The translations under genes and the position numbers were made by a program. Shown one piece after another: positions 56,869 through 64,000 of a DNA stretch of 64,000 bases. This DNA comes from Terriglobia bacterium (GTDB taxonomy: Bacteria; Acidobacteriota; Terriglobia; Terriglobales; Acidobacteriaceae), in NCBI GenBank assembly GCA_020073465.1, contig JAIQFC010000032.1:1-64000 (forward strand), written 5' to 3'. The notes under the pieces are model-generated. The model was not told the origin of the DNA. It searched no databases and saw only the letters and a program-made list of their open reading frames with translations. Within the stretch, counting starts at the first letter, position 1. Each line of letters opens with the position of its first letter.

Positions 56869-57363
56869 ATGGCAGACGACAACAAACCGACGAACGGTAA
56901 CGACGCGGTGAACCGCCGTCAATTCTTCGCAAAGCTGGGCCTCGGTTCTCTGAGCATTGCGGCGGCGGGCACTGCGGTTTTCTCGTATCAGTTTCTGTCA
57001 CCCAACGTTCTCTACGAGCCCTCGCCCGTGGTCAACGCCGGCAAGCCGGATCGTTATCCGCTCGATTCAGTCACGCTCGACGTGAACTCCGGGATCTACA
57101 TCATCCACTCGCAGGAGGGCTTCTTCTCGCTGAGCGCGGTGTGCACGCATCTCGGCTGCCTGACGGCGTGGAAGCCGGAACTGGGCATCATTGCCTGCCC
57201 GTGTCACGGCAGCAAGTTCGAGCAGACCGGGAAAAAAATCGAGGGCCCCGCCCCCAGGCCGCTGCCGTGGAAGCGCATCTGGATCAATGACGATGGGGAT
57301 CTCCTGGTGGACCGCTCCACTGACGTGCCCCCGCTGCAGAGGGATTCCTACGTGAGGGTTTGA
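56869..57363 (+). CDS. Rieske iron-sulfur protein of a cytochrome bc complex
   Basis: 164 residues. The N-terminal [18 protein letters not shown] is a Tat-type signal/anchor. The cluster motifs CTHLGC and CPCHGSKF with the His and Cys ligands are intact (about residues 91-118). It transfers electrons from quinol to the c-type partner. It starts after the dispersed repeat and is followed within three bases by cytochrome b, so they are one operon. The ribosome site is only AAGGT. Confidence 0.95.
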   Translation: MADDNKPTNGNDAVNRRQFFAKLGLGSLSIAAAGTAVFSYQFLSPNVLYEPSPVVNAGKPDRYPLDSVTLDVNSGIYIIHSQEGFFSLSAVCTHLGCLTAWKPELGIIACPCHGSKFEQTGKKIEGPAPRPLPWKRIWINDDGDLLVDRSTDVPPLQRDSYVRV

Positions 57364-57365
57364 GC

Positions 57366-58160
57366 ATGGCTAAGACGGTGGACCAATATTTCGACGATTT
57401 GCGCGGCACGCGCGTGTGGCGCTCAATCTTTCGCAGCGGCACCGGATCGAGCACGCTGAAGCGCGCGCTCGCCATCCAGCAGAACGTGTTCCTGCACCTG
57501 TTCTCGACCAAAGTCCGTACCCGCATGCTGAGCTTCAGCGCGACGTGGTATCTGGGCACGCTGACGCTGGGAACATTTCTGATTCTGGTCGCGACCGGAA
57601 TTCCGCTGATGCTCTACTATCACCCATCGGTGCCGCAGGCCTACGCAGACACAAAGGACTTGCAGTTCGTCGTCTCCTCAGGATTGTTTCTGCGCAACCT
57701 GCACCGCTGGGCCGCCCACGCCATGGTGTTTCTGGTCTTCGCGCATATGTTCAAGGTCTTCTATCGTGGCGCCTATCGCGCTCCACGCGAGTTCAACTGG
57801 GTGATTGGTGTCATCCTTCTGCTGATCACGTTGCTGCTCAGCTATACCGGCTACCTGCTTCCCTGGGACCAGCTGGCCTACTGGGCGATCACGGTCGGAT
57901 CGAACATTGCGTCCGCTGTCCCGCTCATGGGAAACAAGATTCACTTCCTGCTGCTTGGTGGAAACGCGGTCAATGCCAATGCGCTGCTGCGCTTCTACGT
58001 GCTGCACTGCATGATCCTGCCCCTGACCGCGATGTTCTTTGTCGCCATCCACTTCTGGAGGATTCGCAAAGACGGTGGCCTCTACTCTCACGCCAGCGAA
58101 CCCGCAACGCTACGGGCGCGCGCTGCGAGTGGCGCCGCGGCCGGAAAGGAGGCGCAATAG
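57366..58160 (+). CDS. Cytochrome b, N-terminal (b6-like) subunit
   Basis: 264 residues, four membrane helices. Heme His pairs: RNLHRWAAH to VFAHMF (14 apart) and VLHCMIL to AIHFW (15 apart). The 15-residue second spacing is the cytochrome b6 pattern, not that of mitochondrial-type b. The Cys that binds heme c(n) near the N-terminus of b6 is absent. ATG 57366 is used; a TTG six bases earlier overlaps the Rieske stop. Works with the subunit IV-like protein encoded next as quinol:electron-carrier oxidoreductase. Confidence 0.94.
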   Translation: MAKTVDQYFDDLRGTRVWRSIFRSGTGSSTLKRALAIQQNVFLHLFSTKVRTRMLSFSATWYLGTLTLGTFLILVATGIPLMLYYHPSVPQAYADTKDLQFVVSSGLFLRNLHRWAAHAMVFLVFAHMFKVFYRGAYRAPREFNWVIGVILLLITLLLSYTGYLLPWDQLAYWAITVGSNIASAVPLMGNKIHFLLLGGNAVNANALLRFYVLHCMILPLTAMFFVAIHFWRIRKDGGLYSHASEPATLRARAASGAAAGKEAQ

Positions 58161-58162
58161 CT

Positions 58163-58870
58163 ATGGCCGACTCCAAGGACCTCGTCGCCGGCATTGACTC
58201 GAACGCGAAGAAGTCTCCGCGCCGCATCGTTTTCATCACCCGCCGCACTTCGGCGCAGGTGAAAGCTGACACCGAAGACCAGCTGCAAACTTTTCCCGAG
58301 GTTCTGTTCCGCGCGGCAGTTGCCATTCAGGTGCTGGCCATCGTTCTGGTCGCGATCGCGCTGATGTTCAACGCACCTCTGGAAGGCTTGGCCGATTCTT
58401 CGCACACGCCGAATCCGGCGAAGGCGCCGTGGTACTTTCTCGGGCTGCAGGAGATGCTGCACTACTTTCCGCCGGTCGTCGCGGGTGTGCTGGCTCCTGG
58501 GCTCGTCGTAATCGCTCTGATTGTGATTCCGTACTTCAAAGTCAATATTGAAGCCGAAGGATTTTTCCTGAAAGATCGCGAGCGCCGCCTGCGCATCTTC
58601 TACGCGGTTGCCGCGGGGCTGATGATCTTTCTGGGTTTCTTCCACGTGCTGGCCGCGCTCGTGCCGACACTGATCATGGCCGGGTTCATGCTGCTGGCGT
58701 CGCAGAGTTCTCCGCAGTCCTCCTCGGCGTTCCGCCGATACCTGGCCGCAAGGCCGCTTTCCTATTGGGTTATGACATGGTTCTTATTCGAGCTGGTGGT
58801 GCTGACCGCCATCGGCACATTTTTCCGCGGACCGGGCTGGTCGTGGGTCTGGCCGTGGCAGGGATCGTAA
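58163..58870 (+). CDS. Cytochrome b C-terminal (subunit IV-like) protein
   Basis: 235 residues from ATG 58163 (GAAAGGAGG upstream). The quinol-site sequence reads KAPWYFLGLQEML, a variant of the PEWY motif, with three to four membrane helices after it. The N-terminal 50 residues are polar and extra compared with plant subunit IV. The open frame extends far upstream only because it overlaps cytochrome b in another frame. Confidence 0.92.
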   Translation: MADSKDLVAGIDSNAKKSPRRIVFITRRTSAQVKADTEDQLQTFPEVLFRAAVAIQVLAIVLVAIALMFNAPLEGLADSSHTPNPAKAPWYFLGLQEMLHYFPPVVAGVLAPGLVVIALIVIPYFKVNIEAEGFFLKDRERRLRIFYAVAAGLMIFLGFFHVLAALVPTLIMAGFMLLASQSSPQSSSAFRRYLAARPLSYWVMTWFLFELVVLTAIGTFFRGPGWSWVWPWQGS

Positions 58871-58877
58871 GGCGCCC

Positions 58878-60923
58878 ATGAAAGAGATACTCAAGTCGTT
58901 CTGGCAGAAGTTGTTCGGAGACAGCGTTCGCGCCTTCGGAGTGGTCAGCCTCGTGTTCCTGGCATCGCTGGCGATCGCTCCGGCAAAGAACTTCTTCAGC
59001 GAGTGGCGTCACTACCAGCACGGCTACCTGAGGATGATCCGCAACCGCAGCGATGCCAACACGCTGCAGCGCCATTTCCAGGGCGGCATTCAACAGATCT
59101 GGTTGCCTGAACTTGGAGTGACCGACCGCTGCACGAGCTGCCACGTTGGTCTCAAAGAGGCTGGGCTCACCGACGTCGGGACACAGCCGTTCCGCAAGCA
59201 TCCCGCGATCCCGCACGCCATCGATCAATTCGGCTGCACCGTCTGTCATCGCGGACAAGGCGCCGCCACCACCGTCGCGGAAGCGCATAACAGCACGCTC
59301 GCATGGGAGCAGCCTATCCTGCCCGCAAAATACATCGAATCGTCCTGCGGCGAGTGCCATCGTGGTTCCGTGCCCGGCACGCCGCAACTCACTCAGGGAC
59401 GGCAGTTGCTGTCGCGCTACGGCTGCGTACACTGCCACACGGTGAAACGTCCCGATGGCAGCACCATGAAGCCGACGGATGATCCGCCGTCGCTCTCCCA
59501 CATCGCCGACAAAACTTCGCGCGAGTGGGTCTACGCCTGGCTGAAGGATCCGCAGGCCTACGCCACTACCGCCACCATGCCGAACTTCAAGCTGAGTGAC
59601 GATGACGCGCGCGACATGTCTGCGTTCCTGATCGCCAACAGCACTCCGCTGCCGGGAGACACGGCCACGCTCACTGCCAAGCCGGCGTCCGATCCCGCCG
59701 CCGGCCCCAGCCTCTACGGCGAATCCTTCTGCGCCTCGTGCCATGCCGTGCAAAATGCAGCGGGCAACCTCGTGGGTGGAGATGTGGGACCGGAACTCAC
59801 CCGCGTGGGCAGTAAGGTCAAGCCAGAGTGGTTGCAGGCCTGGCTGCGCAGTCCGCGCGTTTACGATGCCGAGACCGCCATGCCGCACTACCGTTTCAGC
59901 GATCCGCAGGTCGCGACTCTCTCCGGATTCCTGCTGGCGAAGGCCGACTCGGACCTGCTGGCCAACGTTCACCTCGACGCGGCCACGCCCCAACAGATCG
60001 CGCACGGCAAGCGCCTGGTGTCGGATTACGGCTGCGCGTCCTGCCACGAGATCGCGGGCATCAAGAAGCCGGAGAACTTCGCTCCCGAACTCAGTCGCAT
60101 TGGCAGCAAGCCGGTCACGCAGCTCATCTTTCTTCCCGGAATGCCGCACACCTTGCCTGACTACATCGCGGGCAAGATCAAGCAGCCGCGTGCATTTTCG
60201 CCGGGCCTGAAGATGCCGCAGTACAGCTTTGGTCCGGCGCAGATCGATGCGCTGACCACCGCGCTGCTTGCGTTGAATGACCGGGCCAGCACGTTGCCTC
60301 CATCCTTGACAGTGCCGGCCGTCCCCGAGTCCAGTTACGAACCAGCCGGTAAAGCTGGAAAACTGATGAGCGACCTCGCCTGCTTCAGTTGTCACCGCAT
60401 CAACGGACACGGAGGCACCATGGCGCCCGATCTTACCTGGGAAGGGAGCTCCGTGCAGCGCCAGTGGCTGGTTGAATTCCTGAAGAATCCGAACACGCTG
60501 CGCCCATCGCTGATCCGTCGCATGCCTCGTTTCAATCTCACCGACGGCGAGGTCAAGGAACTCACCGACTACATGATGACCGTGTACCAGAGTCCGTCCG
60601 TCGATCGCGACTCGATGCTCCTGAGCGGGTACACGCCGGGTCAGATCGAACTCGGCAAGCAGCTTTTCTACGGCAAGTATTCCTGCCAGGGCTGTCACAT
60701 CGTGGATACCAAGACGGACAAGGGATACATTGGCCCGACGCTGACGCACGTGGGCTCACGGCTTACCGCTGCGTGGATCTTCGAGTGGATGAAGAATCCG
60801 CAGGCCCTGCGCCCGGGCACGGCCGAGCCGAATCGCGCCATGAGTGACGGCGATGCGCGTGCCTTGACCGCGTTCCTGATCTCTCAGAAGGGCGGAGCCA
60901 AACAGGAGGTCGCAAAGAAATGA
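58878..60923 (+). CDS. Membrane-anchored octaheme cytochrome c of the bc complex
   Basis: 681 residues. One N-terminal membrane anchor (AFGVVSLVFLASLAIAP), then eight CxxCH motifs: CTSCH, CTVCH, CGECH, CVHCH, CASCH, CASCH, CFSCH, CQGCH. The last four sit in typical mono-heme cytochrome c folds with Met regions such as TAMPHY, LKMPQY and RRMPRF. Ordinary bc complexes have one c1 heme, so this eight-heme c1 substitute is distinctive and resembles multiheme bc variants of anaerobes. Seven bases after subunit IV; its stop overlaps the next start. Confidence 0.92.
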   Translation: MKEILKSFWQKLFGDSVRAFGVVSLVFLASLAIAPAKNFFSEWRHYQHGYLRMIRNRSDANTLQRHFQGGIQQIWLPELGVTDRCTSCHVGLKEAGLTDVGTQPFRKHPAIPHAIDQFGCTVCHRGQGAATTVAEAHNSTLAWEQPILPAKYIESSCGECHRGSVPGTPQLTQGRQLLSRYGCVHCHTVKRPDGSTMKPTDDPPSLSHIADKTSREWVYAWLKDPQAYATTATMPNFKLSDDDARDMSAFLIANSTPLPGDTATLTAKPASDPAAGPSLYGESFCASCHAVQNAAGNLVGGDVGPELTRVGSKVKPEWLQAWLRSPRVYDAETAMPHYRFSDPQVATLSGFLLAKADSDLLANVHLDAATPQQIAHGKRLVSDYGCASCHEIAGIKKPENFAPELSRIGSKPVTQLIFLPGMPHTLPDYIAGKIKQPRAFSPGLKMPQYSFGPAQIDALTTALLALNDRASTLPPSLTVPAVPESSYEPAGKAGKLMSDLACFSCHRINGHGGTMAPDLTWEGSSVQRQWLVEFLKNPNTLRPSLIRRMPRFNLTDGEVKELTDYMMTVYQSPSVDRDSMLLSGYTPGQIELGKQLFYGKYSCQGCHIVDTKTDKGYIGPTLTHVGSRLTAAWIFEWMKNPQALRPGTAEPNRAMSDGDARALTAFLISQKGGAKQEVAKK

Positions 60924-61663
60924 CTCGCGCACCGGCAATCGTCTTGTCTGTTGTCGTCGCCTTGGGAGCGTCGCTGGCAACTTCATGCTCGCGCAAGCCG
61001 GCTTCCGCGGCAGCGTTGAAGCCGACTGCATTCGGAGCGGCCATCGTCGAATCCAGCGGCGGAAAGCAGATTGCGCAGACGGGCGGCCTGCTGCCCCAGC
61101 CTGTCATCGTGCAGGTGAATGACGAGCAGGGAACCGCTGTCACCGGAGCGTTGGTCGATTTCAGCGGGCCCGCAGGAGTCAGCTTCGATCCGGCGTCTGC
61201 CCTCACCGACTCCAGCGGCCAGGTCACCACGAATGTTTCTCTAGGCGGGATGGCGGGCCGTTACAAGGTGACCGCTTCGACGATCGACAAAGCTCATAAG
61301 ACAGTCGAAATCACGCTCGACGAGATCGCCCTTGGCTACTCGCAGACTCTGGGACGCCAATTGAACGAGCAGTACTGCGAACGCTGCCACAATCCCGAGT
61401 CCACCGTCGAGCGCGTCTCGAACTACGACAACCTCGAGGTGAAGCCGCATCCGTTCACCGAGGGCGATACCTACAACAAGATCAGCGACGCCGATCTCAC
61501 GGCCATCATCAGCCACGGCGGTCCGGCACTGAACAAGTCCGCGCTGATGCCCGCGTGGGGCAACACGCTGAGCAAGTCCGAGATCCAGGCGCTGATATCC
61601 TATATTCGTGCCGTCTCTGATCCTCCCATTCGCAATGCCGGACCGGTCTATGCCAAGAACTAG
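60920..61663 (+). CDS. Monoheme cytochrome c with Ig-like domain, probable lipoprotein
   Basis: 247 residues. Signal with a weak lipobox (LATSC, Cys23). Residues about 55-145 are an Ig-like beta domain (QPVIVQVNDEQGTAVTGALV). The heme site CERCHNPEST is near 154 and a Met region, SALMPAWG, follows. The ATG overlaps the previous stop (ATGA), so it is coupled to the octaheme protein. It likely hands electrons on to a periplasmic partner. Confidence 0.85.
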   Translation: MTRAPAIVLSVVVALGASLATSCSRKPASAAALKPTAFGAAIVESSGGKQIAQTGGLLPQPVIVQVNDEQGTAVTGALVDFSGPAGVSFDPASALTDSSGQVTTNVSLGGMAGRYKVTASTIDKAHKTVEITLDEIALGYSQTLGRQLNEQYCERCHNPESTVERVSNYDNLEVKPHPFTEGDTYNKISDADLTAIISHGGPALNKSALMPAWGNTLSKSEIQALISYIRAVSDPPIRNAGPVYAKN

Positions 61664-62951
61664 TCTGCTGCTGCTCTGCGTGAGTCTATTGGTCGGGGCA
61701 GCGTTCGCTCAGGTAATTCCTCCCACCGAGATCAAGGATGCGGAACTGCGCGCGCTGCAGGAGCGCAACCTCGACGAACTGAAGAAACTGGGAGCGGACA
61801 TCCTCGCGCTGCCCACCGACTATCCCTTTTATCTGAGCCGCCATCTTGATCTTGACGAAGCCAAACAGAAATGGTCCGACCAGCGCTCCATTCAGTTTGA
61901 CCGCTACAAGGGGAAGGTCGTGCTCGAGATCACCGGCAACTATTACGCTGCCTACTCTGGGGAAAAGATGACCGGCGATCAGCGGGCCCGGGAAACTTTT
62001 CTCAGAATCCTCGAGCCAATGCTGAAGGCCGCCGTCACCCGCTTTCAGAACAATGCCAGCGTGCAGGCTTACGCCTTTGAGATTTCCCATCACGTGCTGG
62101 GAAAAGTTGGCGGAGTCAACGTCGAGCGGCCGGAAAACCTGGTGGTGATTCTTCCGCAACAGGCTGCGACGCGGTTCGTGGCTGCCAACGAAGCGAGCGT
62201 TCAGCAGTCCGCTCTCTTACAGGGCGAAGTTCTGTTGAACGCGAAGCCGGCGACGATCTGGCTGAGTGGGGAAGGCCCGCAACTGGCGCAGCAGACTCCG
62301 GAGGATCCCTCCACAGCCGCACAACCCGCGACTTCCTCCACCGCCGAGGTCGTCCACAACGGCACTGAGCCGGATCTCGACAAGCTGCCCAGTCCCGTGC
62401 ACGTGCCTGCGTTGAAGCCGGTGAAACCGGCGGACCCGCCGCGCCCCGCCCGCGATACCTCTCCGGCCGCGCTGGTCTCGCTGCAATCCGCACTGAAGCC
62501 AGTCCTCGATACGATGGTGAAAGACCTGGATCCGCTGGCGCATTTTGTGACCTACGCTGCGCCTAATTTCGTAGCCTTCCGCAACGGCATCTACCTGGAG
62601 CTTTCCATCAACACCGCACTGGCCGAGCCAACCACCGCCTCGCGCTACCGTCTGGCGGCCCTCGCTTTCGACGAACACGTTTCTCACCTGATTCGCCCCG
62701 TGATCGGCCAATTCAAGGACGACTCGCAGTTCGACGGTATCGGCTTCAGCGCCAACCTTCATCTCAGCGCCAAGCCCGCCGCCAACGCCAGTTCCCAGGC
62801 CGTGGAGTTCTTCTTTCCGTTCTCCGCACTGCGCTGCTACGAGCGCTACGACTGCACCGGCCAGCAATTGCTCGACGCGGGAACGGTCCTGATCAATGGC
62901 GAACGGGTAAGCCTGGACCTGCAGATTGCCGAGGGCGGCGGCAACCGCTGA
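61650..62951 (+). CDS. Secreted protein of unknown function at the end of the bc operon
   Basis: 433 residues from ATG 61650, 14 bases inside the preceding gene; in-frame ATG 61635 is also possible. Signal peptide (LLLLCVSLLVGAAFAQ). No heme or metal motif. A proline/alanine/threonine-rich linker (about 205-280) separates an N-terminal module with YYAAYSGEKMTGDQRARET from a C-terminal module with FNTALAEPT-like beta pattern and FFPFSALRCYERYDC. It may be an envelope assembly factor for the complex. Confidence 0.6.
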   Translation: MPRTSLLLLCVSLLVGAAFAQVIPPTEIKDAELRALQERNLDELKKLGADILALPTDYPFYLSRHLDLDEAKQKWSDQRSIQFDRYKGKVVLEITGNYYAAYSGEKMTGDQRARETFLRILEPMLKAAVTRFQNNASVQAYAFEISHHVLGKVGGVNVERPENLVVILPQQAATRFVAANEASVQQSALLQGEVLLNAKPATIWLSGEGPQLAQQTPEDPSTAAQPATSSTAEVVHNGTEPDLDKLPSPVHVPALKPVKPADPPRPARDTSPAALVSLQSALKPVLDTMVKDLDPLAHFVTYAAPNFVAFRNGIYLELSINTALAEPTTASRYRLAALAFDEHVSHLIRPVIGQFKDDSQFDGIGFSANLHLSAKPAANASSQAVEFFFPFSALRCYERYDCTGQQLLDAGTVLINGERVSLDLQIAEGGGNR

Positions 62952-62973
62952 GCGTGCGCCGAATCACGTAATG

Positions 62974-62991
62974 GCGTGATTGCAATCACGC
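62974..62991. promoter_or_regulatory. CRP/FNR-type palindrome E
   Basis: GCGTGATTGCAATCACGC, an 18-base perfect palindrome; core CGTGA-TTGCAA-TCACG. It lies after the bc operon and before the Cys-rich protein gene. Confidence 0.75.
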
Positions 62992-63060
62992 ATACCGATT
63001 CGGAACCGCTCCCATTTCACGTCAATCCCCAATCTTTCCGGGCCCAGACCGCCGGGCTCC

Positions 63061-63076
63061 TGTGACTTGAATCACA
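63061..63076. promoter_or_regulatory. CRP/FNR-type palindrome F
   Basis: TGTGA-CTTGAA-TCACA, 78 bases (centre) before ATG 63147. It is 86 bases from palindrome E, roughly eight helical turns, so two dimers could bind on the same face. Confidence 0.8.
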
Positions 63077-63146
63077 AATTCCCGTGATGGAATGCACGGA
63101 GTTTCCCGGAGGCCTCTGTCATCCTACGTCGCAATTGAGGTGTCCT

Positions 63147-63524
63147 ATGGCTGAAGACGCTCGCGACATTCTTGAGGTTCTGCGGTTCGAGCTGAGCTTT
63201 CTGGAAGACGGAGGCTACGGCCGCTCTCCCCATACACCCTGGCGTCCTCCCGCGATTTTTGAGGACTCCCCCGCTTGTCCTAACTTTTGCGACCCGGCCC
63301 GGCCACACGCCTGCGACCACTGCCTGCTGGTGAACTTCGTTCCGGAGAGCCGGCGCAGCGAAAGCATTCCGTGCCGGTTTATTCCGATCACCGAGCAGGG
63401 CCAGACGGTCGACGACTTTTATCGCACTGGGACTCAGGTCGAAATGGAAGAGGCCCTGGCTCGCTGGTTGCGCACACAAATTCAGAAGATCGAGCAGGAA
63501 CGCGCCGTCACTGCCAGCAAGTAA
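63147..63524 (+). CDS. Cys-rich small protein of unknown function
   Basis: 125 residues; GAGG is upstream of ATG 63147. Five cysteines lie close together in CPNFCDPARPHACDHC and SIPC, with His nearby, which suggests a zinc or Fe-S site. The C-terminal half is helical (VEMEEALARWLRTQIQKIEQ). No membrane helix or signal. Under palindromes E and F, so it is probably part of the regulon. I do not recognise the family. Confidence 0.65.
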   Translation: MAEDARDILEVLRFELSFLEDGGYGRSPHTPWRPPAIFEDSPACPNFCDPARPHACDHCLLVNFVPESRRSESIPCRFIPITEQGQTVDDFYRTGTQVEMEEALARWLRTQIQKIEQERAVTASK

Positions 63525-63653
63525 GGAAGGGAATCAGCACGGATTGCCGGTGCTCGAACTTGGCCGGGAAGAAAACCCGACGGGTAAGGCGGCAGGCGAA
63601 TCTCTCGGCACTACAACAGTTCCACAAGTCCTTTCAAGGAGATATCAAGCGTT

Positions 63654-64000
63654 ATGGCTGAAGATCACGCATACAGAGTAGCAGCCTGGTGGACGTCGGG
63701 ACGGACCGGTCTTGCCAAGTCAGACTCCGCGCCGAATGCGATTCACTTCACCGCCCCCACGGAATTTGGCGGCCTGGAAGGACGCTGGACCCCGGAAGAG
63801 CTCCTGCTGGCCGCAGTCGCCGGTTGTTACACCACCACCCTGCGCGCCATCGCGGGCACCGCCCAATTCAACTTCACCGATCTGCAGGTGGAGGCCAGCG
63901 GCGTGGTGCGCAAGGCCGAGTCGGGATACAGCTTCACCGAGATTGTGATCCGTCCCAACCTCAAGATCGCGAGCTCGGAAGAGCGCGAGCGTGCGCTCGA
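63654..64000 (+). CDS. OsmC-family protein (N-terminal part, cut by window edge)
   Basis: 115 residues are visible. The reading is AEDHAYRVAAWWTSGRTGLA, then FGGLEGRWTPEELLLAAVAG and CYTTTLRA, where the Cys is the first catalytic cysteine of OsmC/Ohr peroxiredoxins. The region after it (VEASGVVRKAESGYSFTEI) fits the same fold. Organic hydroperoxide detoxification is the family role. AAGGAGA lies about ten bases before ATG 63654. It is 130 bases after the Cys-rich gene, perhaps in the same unit. Confidence 0.88.
   Translation, partial: MAEDHAYRVAAWWTSGRTGLAKSDSAPNAIHFTAPTEFGGLEGRWTPEELLLAAVAGCYTTTLRAIAGTAQFNFTDLQVEASGVVRKAESGYSFTEIVIRPNLKIASSEERERAL

Noticed and set aside
55145-57001. Long minus-strand open frame of 618 codons
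   Set aside because: It is antisense to the FAD oxidoreductase and the Rieske start, has no family motifs, and arises from GC-rich codon use.
58770-60749. Long minus-strand open frame of 659 codons
   Set aside because: Antisense to the octaheme cytochrome with its CxxCH motifs; composition is low-complexity and Arg/Gly/Val-rich.

Overview
The window looks like a chromosomal segment of an Acidobacteriota bacterium (Terriglobia / Koribacter-like). The basis is gene content and style only: two giant Oar-type TonB-dependent receptors with an N-terminal carboxypeptidase-regulatory domain, a GWxTD-domain protein, an ECF sigma factor paired with a Ser/Thr kinase-TPR protein, GC-rich codon use and GC-rich intergenic hairpins. 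I see no rRNA, tRNA, CRISPR array or prophage. The left edge holds only the tail of a transposase.

Layout. 0-9.7 kb: transposase remnant, ECF sigma factor + receptor-like kinase, di-heme oxidoreductase, beta-lactamase-fold hydrolase, GAF-GGDEF diguanylate cyclase, VapBC toxin-antitoxin. 9.6-21.6 kb: envelope proteins (GWxTD protein, small beta-barrel protein, Oar-like receptor), a decayed DUF1080-type gene, a TPR protein, a PilZ protein. 21.8-32.4 kb: galK, a minus-strand arginine operon argR-argC-argB-argF-argG-argH-argA with ARG boxes over its promoter, and glpF-glpK. 32.4-41.1 kb: carbohydrate genes (second Oar-like receptor, a truncated Tat-exported protein, a TIM-barrel hydrolase, a zinc alcohol dehydrogenase, a GH105 hydrolase). 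41.1-46.7 kb: nifJ operon (pyruvate:ferredoxin oxidoreductase, dihydroorotate-dehydrogenase-like protein, YwiC-like membrane protein).

46.8-64 kb is the most unusual part: a dense electron-transfer island. On the minus strand are a small cytochrome c, an 11-heme cytochrome c fused to a b561-type membrane domain (CbcL-like architecture) and a NapC/NirT-type multiheme cytochrome (ImcH-like). On the plus strand are a radical SAM/SPASM-family protein that has lost two of its three cluster cysteines, a monoheme cytochrome-porin fusion resembling Cyc2, a cupredoxin, a GltD-like FAD/Fe-S oxidoreductase, and a split cytochrome bc complex (Rieske, b6-like, subunit IV-like) with an octaheme cytochrome c, a monoheme lipoprotein and a secreted protein of unknown function. 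A Cys-rich small protein and an OsmC-family protein follow.

Six copies of a CRP-type palindrome (TGTGA-N6-TCACA) lie in the gaps of this island, next to nifJ, the cytochrome operon, the radical SAM gene, the Cyc2-like gene and the Cys-rich protein. I noticed none elsewhere in the window, but I made no exhaustive scan. My inference is a CRP/FNR-family regulon for anaerobic or extracellular electron transfer, linking pyruvate oxidation, the quinone pool, periplasmic multiheme carriers and an outer-membrane conduit. The direction of electron flow and the outside substrate cannot be read from the sequence.
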